A DNA stretch of 64,000 bases from the NCBI RefSeq assembly GCF_049310925.1, contig NZ_JBMERP010000001.1, positions 124,001-188,000 on the forward strand, written 5' to 3'. This DNA is from Virgibacillus_F sp049310925. GTDB lineage: Bacteria > Bacillota > Bacilli > Bacillales > Amphibacillaceae. This document shows, in pieces, positions 1 through 7,990 of the stretch; the stretch's first letter is position 1, and each line of letters starts with the position of its first letter. A model generated the notes under the pieces. The model had not been told where the DNA came from, made no database searches, and saw nothing but the letters and a program-made list of their open reading frames with translations. The translations under genes and the position numbers were made by a program.

Positions 1-129
1 GGTCATATTAAAAACCCTGCCTTCTCAAATAATAAAATTTAATATACAATGATATATATGCATTAGATGTGTCCAAGCATGACAAAAGATAGAATTGAGT
101 CTTCTTTTTAGAAAACAGGAGGAAATGCG

Positions 130-420
130 TTGGAAATAATACGAAGTGTGAACGAGTGGAAAAAGACTATGGAACCTGCTTTGTTAAGCAAAGTGCATGA
201 ATTTAAAACAATGGGATATTCAAAATCTTCAACTGAAGATATATGGGGATGTCTCGTACAAAAGGTTTGGAAAGGCAATCCTTCCAAAAGGCTGCACGAG
301 GTGATTCAGGACGTTTTTCATCTTCCGGCAGCTACATATTTAAGTTATTTAACCGTTAAAGCTTATGAAGATGATGACTTAATGGCCTCCATACAGGCAG
401 TAACGAAAATGAATAACTAG
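130..420 (+). CDS. comN: ComN-type post-transcriptional regulator
   Basis: This 96-residue soluble protein resembles the small ComN/YrzD family, which in B. subtilis affects comE mRNA after transcription. The family call rests on the overall sequence and on its place directly upstream of secDF, as in B. subtilis. Translation probably starts at TTG, because the nearby ATG at 125 is out of frame and hits a stop after four codons, while an AGGAGG ribosome site lies 7-12 bases before the TTG. The comE genes lie 48 kb away in this window. No catalytic motif is visible, so the function is taken from the family. Confidence 0.75.
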   Translation: MEIIRSVNEWKKTMEPALLSKVHEFKTMGYSKSSTEDIWGCLVQKVWKGNPSKRLHEVIQDVFHLPAATYLSYLTVKAYEDDDLMASIQAVTKMNN

Positions 421-467
421 CAAAAAAGGATAAGTAAAACACAAAGAGAAAGGGAGGCAATTTTTAA

Positions 468-2738
468 ATGAAAAACAGAGGTAAAATTGTTGCCTTTTTT
501 CTAATCGTTATATTATTTGCTGCAACGATTGGAACAACGGTGACAGGCATAACAAAAGATATAAATTTAGGATTAGATCTTCAAGGCGGGTTTGAGGTAT
601 TATATAAAGTTGAACCAGTTGAAGAAGGAACCGAAGTAGATCGGGAATTACTAGAAGCAACAGTGAGAACACTAAATGAACGAGTTAATGGACTCGGTAT
701 TAGTGAAGCAACTATCAATATTGAAGGTGAGAATCGTATACGTGTACAGCTAGCTGGTGTAGAGAATCAAACCGAAGCTCGTAAAATGTTGTCCACATCT
801 GCTAGATTGTCGTTTCGTGATGTAAATGATAAGGAATATATGAATGGAAATGATATTAAAGGCGGAAGTGCACAACAGGACTTTCATCCGGATACCAATG
901 CACCAATTGTCACGCTAGAAGTAAAAGACGCTTCTAAGTTTAGAGAGGTTACAAGCAAGATTAGCCAAATGAAAATTCCAGAAACACCTTATGAAGATAA
1001 TCTATTAGTAATTTGGATGGATTACCAGGAAGAGAATTCATTTGCTGAAGAATATAAAAAAGAAGATCCAAAATACATATCTGCTCCACAGGTAGATGAA
1101 CCGTTAAACACTTCAAGTGTAATGATAAGCGGCGATTTCACAGTCGAATCGGCACAACGATTGGCAGATATTATAAATGCTGGTTCATTACCTGTTGATC
1201 TAATTGAAAAATATTCAACGTCAGTGGGTGCACAGTTTGGTGAACAAGCTTTAAATAAAACAGTATTTGCGGGGATTATTGGTGTCGGAATTATTTTCTT
1301 ATTTATGATCGCTTATTACCGTTTTCCTGGTGTTATTGCTGTAATCAACTTAAGTATCTATATATACCTGATCTTGGTTGTCTTTGAATTATTAAATGGA
1401 GTTTTAACATTATCTGGGATAGCGGCATTAATACTGGGAGTTGGTATGGCTGTTGATGCGAATGTTATTACAAATGAACGTATTAAAGAGGAACTCCGTT
1501 CTGGTAAATCAGTTTCAGCTGCCTTTAAAGCTGGTAATAAGAACTCTTTATCTACAATCTTTGATGCGAATATCACAACCATCTTAGCAGCAACAATATT
1601 ATTTATATTTGGGACAAGCTCAGTTAAAGGGTTTGCCACCATGTTAATCATTAGTATATTAGTTAGTTTTGTTACAGCAGTTTATGGATCAAGAATTTTG
1701 TTGGGATTATGGGTAAAAACGAAATTTTTACGTAATCGACCATGGTTGTTTGGAATAAAACAAAAAGATATTCAGGATATTAAGGATAAAACAGAAAGAG
1801 AACCTACTATTTTTAATCGGGAAGTTGACACTGTAAAGCACCGTAAAAAGTTTTTCCTAGCATCCAGCATTATGGTGATACTTGGTGCAGTTTCGTTACT
1901 ATTTTTCCAACTGAATCCCGGAATTGATTTCACTAGTGGATCAAGAATAGAGGTATTGTCAGAGGATAGTGTAACAACTAAAGAAATTAAGGCTAGTTTA
2001 ACTGAGCTAGAATTAAAAGCGGAATCAGTAGTCCTAGCGGGAGAAAATAATGAGATTGCGGTTACACGCTACGATACTGTTTTAGATCAAGATAAAATTG
2101 CGGAAGTAAAAAGTTATTTTATGGAGAAGTATGGAAATGAACCAAATGTAAGTGTAGTTTCTTCAATTGTAGGGGAAGAGCTTGTCAAAAACGCTCTATA
2201 TGCAGTTGGAATTGCAATTATAGGAATGATCATTTATGTTGCATTCCGTTTTGAGTTTTTCTTTGCAATAACGGCTATAATCGCACTACTTCACGATGCA
2301 TTTTTCGTGATAGCGATATTTAGTTTGTTTCGAATCGAGTTTGACATTACAATCGTAGCAGCAATTCTAACGATTGTTGGTTATTCGATTAACGATACAA
2401 TTGTTACATTTGATCGCATTCGGGAAAATTTAATTAAAGAGAAAAGGGTTAAGTCTGCGAAACAACTCGCGATCATTGTAAATCGCAGTTTAGTCCAGAC
2501 GTTCACACGTAGTATTAACACAACCTTTACAACGATGATTGCAGTTTTTGCTTTCCTATTCTTAGGTGCAGCTTCAATAACTGGATTCGCTATTGCGCTC
2601 GCAGTAGGACTTATTGCAGGAACATACTCATCACTTTTCTTAGCATCCCAATTATGGTTGATCTGGAGAGGGAAGATGATAAAAGAAAAGCCTGTTGTCT
2701 TTGAGAAAAAGAAACGAACAGAAGGACCACAAGTATAA
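468..2738 (+). CDS. secDF: SecDF protein-export membrane protein (fused SecD and SecF)
   Basis: This 756-residue polytopic membrane protein is the accessory subunit of the Sec translocase that uses the ion gradient to help pull exported proteins across the membrane. It is a natural SecD-SecF fusion, as usual in Bacillus. A first membrane segment lies at residues 7-27, followed by a large extracytoplasmic domain and a five-helix SecD bundle from about 265. The SecF half begins with a membrane helix near 463. The SecD motif GMAVDANV is near residue 325 and the SecF motif SINDTIVTFDR near 640. A GGGAGG ribosome site precedes the ATG. A strong terminator follows, so the gene ends its transcription unit. 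Confidence 0.95.
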   Translation: MKNRGKIVAFFLIVILFAATIGTTVTGITKDINLGLDLQGGFEVLYKVEPVEEGTEVDRELLEATVRTLNERVNGLGISEATINIEGENRIRVQLAGVENQTEARKMLSTSARLSFRDVNDKEYMNGNDIKGGSAQQDFHPDTNAPIVTLEVKDASKFREVTSKISQMKIPETPYEDNLLVIWMDYQEENSFAEEYKKEDPKYISAPQVDEPLNTSSVMISGDFTVESAQRLADIINAGSLPVDLIEKYSTSVGAQFGEQALNKTVFAGIIGVGIIFLFMIAYYRFPGVIAVINLSIYIYLILVVFELLNGVLTLSGIAALILGVGMAVDANVITNERIKEELRSGKSVSAAFKAGNKNSLSTIFDANITTILAATILFIFGTSSVKGFATMLIISILVSFVTAVYGSRILLGLWVKTKFLRNRPWLFGIKQKDIQDIKDKTEREPTIFNREVDTVKHRKKFFLASSIMVILGAVSLLFFQLNPGIDFTSGSRIEVLSEDSVTTKEIKASLTELELKAESVVLAGENNEIAVTRYDTVLDQDKIAEVKSYFMEKYGNEPNVSVVSSIVGEELVKNALYAVGIAIIGMIIYVAFRFEFFFAITAIIALLHDAFFVIAIFSLFRIEFDITIVAAILTIVGYSINDTIVTFDRIRENLIKEKRVKSAKQLAIIVNRSLVQTFTRSINTTFTTMIAVFAFLFLGAASITGFAIALAVGLIAGTYSSLFLASQLWLIWRGKMIKEKPVVFEKKKRTEGPQV

Positions 2739-2760
2739 GATTTGAAGTGGGCTAGCAATC

Positions 2761-2798
2761 GTAAAACCCCCGATTCATAGTGAACGGGGGTTTTATCG
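2761..2798 (+). terminator. Terminator after secDF
   Basis: The stem AAAACCCCCG pairs with CGGGGGTTTT around a short AT-rich loop, and the 3' arm supplies the T run. It lies 22 bases after the secDF stop codon. Confidence 0.85.
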
Positions 2799-2930
2799 TT
2801 TTCAGGCAAGAAGACCCCTTACTCAAGGAATGTGAAGGGTTTAAGCTCAATGAGTAGGGTGGGGATGAATTGCCTTCAGACAAGGGATAGCTTTTTGCTA
2901 TCTCAATTGTCCGACCTAATAAATATTTTG

Positions 2931-3016
2931 ACAGGTAAGAAAGTATAACTTCTTTCTTACTGCATAAGTGCAACTAAGTGGCCATAAAGGCATTGGCGAT
3001 AAGCCAAGTTTTCTAA
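2931..3016 (+). repeat. Dispersed repeat family I, copy A
   Basis: This 86-bp unit carries a GTAAGAAAG/CTTTCTTAC stem-loop, then a second imperfect hairpin, and ends in AAGCCAAGTTTTCTAA. Close relatives are at 19775-19863 (opposite strand) and 48651-48738, with a shortened relic at 33235-33282. This copy has lost a few bases in the second hairpin. It directly precedes the tnpB promoter. Confidence 0.8.
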
Positions 3017-3023
3017 TATTTTC

Positions 3024-3052
3024 TTTTCTTAAAATAATTAATGTGGTATAAT
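3024..3052 (+). promoter_or_regulatory. Extended -10 promoter of tnpB
   Basis: TGG-TATAAT at 3044-3052 is an extended -10 element. The matching -35 region (TTTTCT) is weak. The first in-frame ATG of the tnpB reading frame (3051) falls inside this -10 box, so it cannot be the start of translation. Confidence 0.55.
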
Positions 3053-3077
3053 GCAAACAAACGTTCCTTTCGGAGGA

Positions 3078-4235
3078 GTGGAAATCACGTTAACCCACAA
3101 AGCCTATAAATTTCGAATCTATCCAAATAAGAAACAAGAAATTCTGATTACAAAAACGATTGGATGTACCAGATTTGTTTTTAACCATTTTTTAGCGAAA
3201 TGGAATACCTCCTATAACCAAACGGGTAAAGGATTAACATATAATACATGTTCGAAGGAATTACCATCACTTAAAAAAGAACTCGTCTGGCTAAAAGAGG
3301 TGGATAGCATTGCCATTCAATCCTCGTTAAAAAATCTGGCGGATTCCTACACGCGATTTTTCAACAAGCAAACGAAACCACCACGTTTTAAATCCAAGAT
3401 GAACACCATTCAATCCTATACAACAAAACAAACAAACGGAAATATTGCCATCGTTGGTAACAACATTAAATTGCCGAAACTGGGCTTTATTCGCTTTGCG
3501 AAAAGTCGTGAGGTAAAAGGTAGGCTGATTAGTGCAGCAGTTAGACGAAATGTAAGTGGTACCTATTCTGTCTCCATTATGGTTGAGATAGAAGTAGAAA
3601 AGCTCCCTAAAACAGGTTCATCTGTTGGGATAGATGTCGGACTGAAAGACTTTGCTATTCTGTCGGATCAGACGGTATATAAAAATCGAAAGCATTTCTC
3701 TACCCTGGAAAAGAAATTAGTGAAGGAACAACGCATTCTGTCAAGACGCCAAGGGTTAGCTTTAAAACGAAAAAACAAGTTGTATGAAGCAAAGAATTAT
3801 CAAAAACAAAAGCGGAAAGTAGCACGCATTCATGAGAAAATAGCCAATGCTCGAACAGACTACCTGCACAAAATCTCTACTGAAATTGTCAAAAACCACG
3901 ACATTATTGGTATAGAGGATTTGCACGTATCGAATATGCTGAAAAACCACAAATTGGCAAAAGCAATTAGCGATGTAAGCTGGTCACAATTTCGTACCAT
4001 GCTTGAATATAAAGCAACATGGTATGGAAAGCAGGTTGTCATAGTGGCAAAATACTTTTCTTCCAGTCAATTATGTTCACATTGTGGCTACCAAAATAAG
4101 GACGTTAAAAATCTTGCATTGCGTGAATGGGTTTGCCCATCTTGTCAAACACAACATGATCGAGATTTGAACGCAAGTATCAATATTCACAATGAAACAA
4201 TTCGATTAACCGCAGGAACTGTGGAGATAGCCTAA
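3078..4235 (+). CDS. tnpB: TnpB, RNA-guided nuclease of an IS605-type element
   Basis: The protein has about 385 residues. The N-terminal KAYKFRIYPNK segment is typical of TnpB. All parts of the RuvC-like nuclease are present: Asp in GIDVGLKDF near residue 186, Glu in GIEDLHVSN near 279, and Asp in HDRDLNAS near 364. A zinc ribbon is formed by CSHC near 333 and CPSC near 353, so the protein looks functional. The frame is open from ATG 3051, but that codon lies in the promoter. GTG 3078 is the next start, although GGAGG is only one base before it, so the true start is unsettled. Known TnpB proteins cut DNA using an RNA from the element right end. Confidence 0.85.
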   Translation: MEITLTHKAYKFRIYPNKKQEILITKTIGCTRFVFNHFLAKWNTSYNQTGKGLTYNTCSKELPSLKKELVWLKEVDSIAIQSSLKNLADSYTRFFNKQTKPPRFKSKMNTIQSYTTKQTNGNIAIVGNNIKLPKLGFIRFAKSREVKGRLISAAVRRNVSGTYSVSIMVEIEVEKLPKTGSSVGIDVGLKDFAILSDQTVYKNRKHFSTLEKKLVKEQRILSRRQGLALKRKNKLYEAKNYQKQKRKVARIHEKIANARTDYLHKISTEIVKNHDIIGIEDLHVSNMLKNHKLAKAISDVSWSQFRTMLEYKATWYGKQVVIVAKYFSSSQLCSHCGYQNKDVKNLALREWVCPSCQTQHDRDLNASINIHNETIRLTAGTVEIA

Positions 4236-4320
4236 TAAAATAACTGGTGGTTACATTAGTGTTCTTAGGAATCCCCCACTTCAATCAAATCGTAAGATTG
4301 ATAAGTGGTGGGTAGTTGAA
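4150..4320 (+). ncRNA. Candidate omega (re)RNA of the tnpB element
   Basis: In studied IS605 elements the guide RNA scaffold spans the 3' end of tnpB and the element right end, with the guide read from flanking DNA. Here the equivalent region holds the tnpB tail and a strong two-part hairpin at 4273-4311 ending near TAGTTGAAG. The guide would begin near 4320. The exact 5' and 3' ends cannot be told from sequence alone. Confidence 0.45.
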
Positions 4321-4380
4321 GATTACGATAGGGAAAGAAAGGGTAACTTATAAATAATAAGACTAGTAGGAGGTTATTTA

Positions 4381-4722
4381 ATGAAAGGTCAAACATCCGT
4401 TATACTTGCCATTATATTTGTTATTATTGTAGCCATTTTTGCAGTAATAAATGTTGATCCTGTTGAAGTGAATTACTTGTTTGGTACAGGGGAAGCCCCT
4501 TTAATCTATGTAATTTTATTTTCAGTGTTAATGGGTGGAATAATTACAGCTGCTGTAGGGATTATCAGAGTGTTTCGGCTGCAAAGAGAAATTAAGTCCT
4601 TACGTAAAGAAAACGTTAAATTAAAGGATGACACAGCTTCAATTCAACAAGAACAGGATAATCTAAGTAATGATAGTACTGAAGGTGAATCAGAAAATAA
4701 TACTCAGGAAAAGCCTTTTTAA
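4381..4722 (+). CDS. yrvD: LapA-domain (DUF1049) small membrane protein
   Basis: This 113-residue protein has two hydrophobic helices, about residues 5-24 and 40-62, followed by a charged, probably coiled-coil tail ending in a Ser/Glu/Asn-rich segment. The two-helix plan with a cytoplasmic tail fits the LapA/DUF1049 family. Its position just upstream of recJ matches B. subtilis yrvD. GGAGG lies 8 bases before the ATG. The molecular role in Gram-positive bacteria is not known to me. The tnpB insertion separates it from secDF. Confidence 0.75.
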   Translation: MKGQTSVILAIIFVIIVAIFAVINVDPVEVNYLFGTGEAPLIYVILFSVLMGGIITAAVGIIRVFRLQREIKSLRKENVKLKDDTASIQQEQDNLSNDSTEGESENNTQEKPF

Positions 4723-4808
4723 CACATGTTAGAAAAATTGACTTATCGCAAAACGCTTGTTGTGTTTAAATAGTAAAGAAAAACCTGTAAATGGATAACT
4801 AATTCTAA

Positions 4809-4837
4809 TTGCTACCCTTGGCTCTCTTTTGTATAAT
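4809..4837 (+). promoter_or_regulatory. Sigma-A promoter of recJ
   Basis: TTGCTA (4809-4814) and TATAAT (4832-4837) are separated by exactly 17 bases. The open frame of recJ extends upstream to a TTG at 4829 inside this promoter, which argues for the downstream ATG 4859 as the start. Confidence 0.7.
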
Positions 4838-4858
4838 GGGAAGGTCAGGGGTGAATTT

Positions 4859-7186
4859 ATGTTAAAAAGTAAAGCGGTTTGGAAATTTACTGAAAATAAT
4901 ACAGATGAAGTACAATGGGCGGGTGACACACCGGATTTGTCTCCTGTTATAAAAGAATTATTGGTACAACGTGGAATTACCACTTCAGATGAAGCAATTG
5001 AATTCCTGACCCCCACTATCAACAATTTGTATAATCCAGAGGATCTGTTGGGTATGGATGTTGCAATTGAGCGGGTACATAAAGCAATTGAAAAAAATGA
5101 AAAAATTCTCGTGTTTGGAGATTATGACGCAGACGGGGTTAGTTCTACGACTCTGTTAATGCTAGTATTACAGGAGCTCGGAGCTGACTGCGATTATTAT
5201 ATACCAAATCGGTTTTCGGAAGGTTATGGTCCAAACGAACAAGCATTTTCACACGCAAAAGAACAAGGATTCCAATTAATAATTACGGTAGATTGTGGAA
5301 TAACATCCGTTCAGGAAGCAATGTTAGCCGAAGAGCTTGGAATCGATTTAATTATAACTGATCACCATGAACCACAAAATGAATTACCTCAAGCATTATC
5401 TATTTTACATCCAAAGTGTTCTCCCACATACCCTTTTAAAGAGTTAGCGGGTGTTGGAGTAGCTTTTAAATTTGCCCAAAGCTTATTAGGATATTTTCCG
5501 GAACATTTACTGGATTTAGTTGCTATTGGTACAATTGCCGACTTAGTTCCCCTGGTAAACGAAAATAGGATCCTTGCTTACCATGGTTTGAAGACTCTAT
5601 CACGATCAAAGCGACCAGGGCTTAAAGCATTAAAGAAACAATGTAAAATTGAAGGAAATGTAACGGAAGAAGATGTTGGTTTTTTGATAGGACCACGAAT
5701 AAATGCAGTTGGCAGGTTGCAAGATGCTGGATTGGCTGTTGAAATGTTAATGACTGATAGCGAGGAAGAAGCTGAACACCTTGCAGAAATGGTTCAAGGA
5801 TTAAACCAAGAGCGACAGCAGATTGTGAATGAAATAGTTATAGAAGCGGAATCACTAGTTGAGGAAAGTGACGCAAAGGGTATAACGATTGTAGCAAAAG
5901 AAGGTTGGAATGAAGGGGTACTAGGAATAGTAGCTTCGAAGCTAGTACGGAAGTATGACCGACCAGCAATTGTTCTGGCAATCAATAATGAAGATGGCTC
6001 TGCTAAAGGTTCTGCACGAAGTATTCCTGCATTTGATTTGTTTAAAAATTGTATGGAAGTTAGAGACTACTTCACTCGATTTGGTGGACATTCGCAGGCT
6101 GCTGGAATGACATTACCAGTTGATAACATACCCTTATTACAGCAAAAGTTATCAGAAATAATCACTGAACAACTTTCAGATGACGATTTTAAGCAAAAGA
6201 TTATAATAAGCAAAACACTTTCAATAAAAGAGGTTAATGAAGAACTGGTTAATGAAATCAATCAGCTTGCTCCATTTGGAATGGCTAATCCAAAACCAAC
6301 CTTTCACGTAAAACAATTTCCTGCAAGCGTTCGTCAAATAGGTTCAATGCAAAATCATTTGAAACTACAGTTTAAACATGACGCATTATCCTTAGACGGA
6401 ATTGGGTTTGGACTAGGTGATACATTTCCGTTCATCACCGAAAAAAGTCAAATCTCAGTGGTTGGAGAAATTGGAATTAATGAATGGAATGGAAACAGAA
6501 AAGCGCAAATGGTAATAAAAGATTTACAAATAGAAGAACCGCAGCTTTTTGATCACCGTGGAAAAAAACAAATTGATATTATGCCATTTGTAGGTAACAC
6601 GAATAACTATTTGGTTATAGGCAATGATGTTGAAAACCGTATTAAAGAGTGTCCAACTAATCTTGCCAATGAAACATATAAATCAGACCATAGTAAAGTT
6701 GAAACCATTTTTTTGTTTGATTTACCAGATGACCTTGAAGATCTTAGTAAAACAGTACGGTTGGCACAGCCAGAAAATATCCATGTATGCTTTTATTTGA
6801 GAGACAGTAACTATCTTAAATCATTGCCTACAAGAGCAGACTTTAAGCAATTTTATGGATTAATAAGTAAACGGGGGTATTTTGATATACGAAAAGATCT
6901 AGCTTCCCTTATGAAGGTACAGGAATGGTCTGAAGAAAGAATTAGATTTATGTTAAATGTGTTTTTTGAATTGGAATTTGTTATTATAGAGAGTGGACTT
7001 GCTAAACCGAGTCCCAACCCGATAAAAAAAGAGTTGCAGGAATCAAAATTATATCAAAAACGAATTAAACACAGTGAAATTGAAAAGAAACTTTATTATT
7101 CGAATTATAATGATTTAAATCAATGGTTTCGGAGCTTAATAGAAGGTGTGGACATTCCCAAGGAGGAGCTTACCTATGGATTATAA
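4859..7186 (+). CDS. recJ: Single-stranded-DNA-specific 5'-3' exonuclease RecJ
   Basis: This 775-residue DHH-family nuclease degrades 5' ends of single-stranded DNA in recombination and repair. Motif FGDYDADGVSS is at residues 87-97 and the DHH signature appears as TDHHE near 167. The DHHA1 motif GGHSQAAGMT is near 409, followed by an OB-fold and a C-terminal domain typical of Firmicutes RecJ. ATG 4859 follows AGGGGTGA at good spacing, and upstream in-frame codons lie in the promoter. The stop codon overlaps the start of apt by 11 bases, so the two genes are translationally linked, as in B. subtilis. Confidence 0.93.
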   Translation: MLKSKAVWKFTENNTDEVQWAGDTPDLSPVIKELLVQRGITTSDEAIEFLTPTINNLYNPEDLLGMDVAIERVHKAIEKNEKILVFGDYDADGVSSTTLLMLVLQELGADCDYYIPNRFSEGYGPNEQAFSHAKEQGFQLIITVDCGITSVQEAMLAEELGIDLIITDHHEPQNELPQALSILHPKCSPTYPFKELAGVGVAFKFAQSLLGYFPEHLLDLVAIGTIADLVPLVNENRILAYHGLKTLSRSKRPGLKALKKQCKIEGNVTEEDVGFLIGPRINAVGRLQDAGLAVEMLMTDSEEEAEHLAEMVQGLNQERQQIVNEIVIEAESLVEESDAKGITIVAKEGWNEGVLGIVASKLVRKYDRPAIVLAINNEDGSAKGSARSIPAFDLFKNCMEVRDYFTRFGGHSQAAGMTLPVDNIPLLQQKLSEIITEQLSDDDFKQKIIISKTLSIKEVNEELVNEINQLAPFGMANPKPTFHVKQFPASVRQIGSMQNHLKLQFKHDALSLDGIGFGLGDTFPFITEKSQISVVGEIGINEWNGNRKAQMVIKDLQIEEPQLFDHRGKKQIDIMPFVGNTNNYLVIGNDVENRIKECPTNLANETYKSDHSKVETIFLFDLPDDLEDLSKTVRLAQPENIHVCFYLRDSNYLKSLPTRADFKQFYGLISKRGYFDIRKDLASLMKVQEWSEERIRFMLNVFFELEFVIIESGLAKPSPNPIKKELQESKLYQKRIKHSEIEKKLYYSNYNDLNQWFRSLIEGVDIPKEELTYGL

Positions 7187-7688
7187 GAAGTATATAAAAA
7201 TAGTGGAAAACTGGCCGAAAGACGGTGTTCAATTTAAAGACATCACCCCTTTAATGGATAATGGTGTGGCATTTAAGTCAGCGGTTGATGAAATTGTAGA
7301 ATTTGCAAAAGAAAAAGAGATAGATATAGTTGTGGGGCCTGAAGCAAGAGGATTTATAATTGGTTGCCCTGTATCATATGCATTGGAAATCGGCTTCGCA
7401 CCGGTGAGAAAAGAAGGAAAACTCCCACGTGAAGTAATTAAGGTAGATTATGGTCTAGAATACGGCAAAAATGTTCTCACTATTCACAAAGACGCTATTA
7501 AACCGGGACAACGTGTGTTAATTACCGATGACCTGCTTGCAACAGGAGGAACTATTGAGGCTACCATAAAACTAGTAGAAGATTTAGGTGGCATTGTAGT
7601 AGGCTGTGCATTTTTGATAGAGCTTACATATTTAGATGGACTTAGTAAATTAGATGGTTATGATGTATTAACGTTGATGCGCTACTAA
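7176..7688 (+). CDS. apt: Adenine phosphoribosyltransferase
   Basis: Apt makes AMP from adenine and PRPP for purine salvage. The 170-residue protein carries the PRPP-binding loop VLITDDLLATGGT at residues 115-127 and an N-terminal half typical of Apt. AAGGAGGAGC sits 7-16 bases before ATG 7176, inside the end of recJ. An in-frame GTG at 7146 is too far from that ribosome site. Its place directly before relA is conserved in Bacillaceae. Confidence 0.93.
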   Translation: MDYKKYIKIVENWPKDGVQFKDITPLMDNGVAFKSAVDEIVEFAKEKEIDIVVGPEARGFIIGCPVSYALEIGFAPVRKEGKLPREVIKVDYGLEYGKNVLTIHKDAIKPGQRVLITDDLLATGGTIEATIKLVEDLGGIVVGCAFLIELTYLDGLSKLDGYDVLTLMRY

Positions 7689-7714
7689 CAACACAATTAA
7701 ATTCATGATACAAT

Positions 7715-7746
7715 GGTCTGACGATACAACCATTATTCGTCAGGCC
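7715..7746 (+). terminator. Weak hairpin after apt
   Basis: GGTCTGACGA pairs with TTCGTCAGGCC, giving a stable stem 27 bases after the apt stop. The following TATTATTTAT is only moderately T-rich, so termination would be incomplete or relA may be partly read through. The rest of the roughly 300-bp gap before relA is AT-rich, and I see no gene in it. Confidence 0.45.
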
Positions 7747-7990
7747 TATTATTTATACATCAAGCTTGATTGTCCTGTTCATGACAGGTAAGACCTTTAC
7801 TTTTCTAATAAATAGGTTGCTATCTAAGGCATATTAGTAGATTATAGGTATATATTAAATATTTGTCCTATTTGATCGTGCTATTTTTATGATGAACTAA
7901 TAATTATGTTAATGTGTTTTATATAAAATAAAGTTTTTCGAAGCTAAATTTTCAAGATTTATATTCCCTCATTGAATTAAGGTGATCTAG

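Larger units (their letters stand above)
2811..4320 (+). mobile_element. IS200/IS605-type tnpB unit without tnpA (IS1341-like)
   Basis: The unit holds one intact tnpB and a structured right end but no Y1 transposase. It sits between secDF and the lapA-like gene, a junction that is compact in B. subtilis. The right end, about 4273-4311, folds as CCCACTT with AAGTGGTGGG around an inner TCAATC/GATTGA stem, typical of subterminal hairpins in this family. The left boundary is uncertain. Hairpins at 2815-2864 and 2876-2912 could be the left end or the remains of an older copy, and a dispersed repeat lies between them and tnpB. Movement would need TnpA from elsewhere. Confidence 0.75.

Noticed and set aside
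2752..2973. Minus-strand ORF of 73 codons downstream of secDF
   Set aside because: It covers the secDF terminator and IS-end hairpins and lacks a ribosome site.
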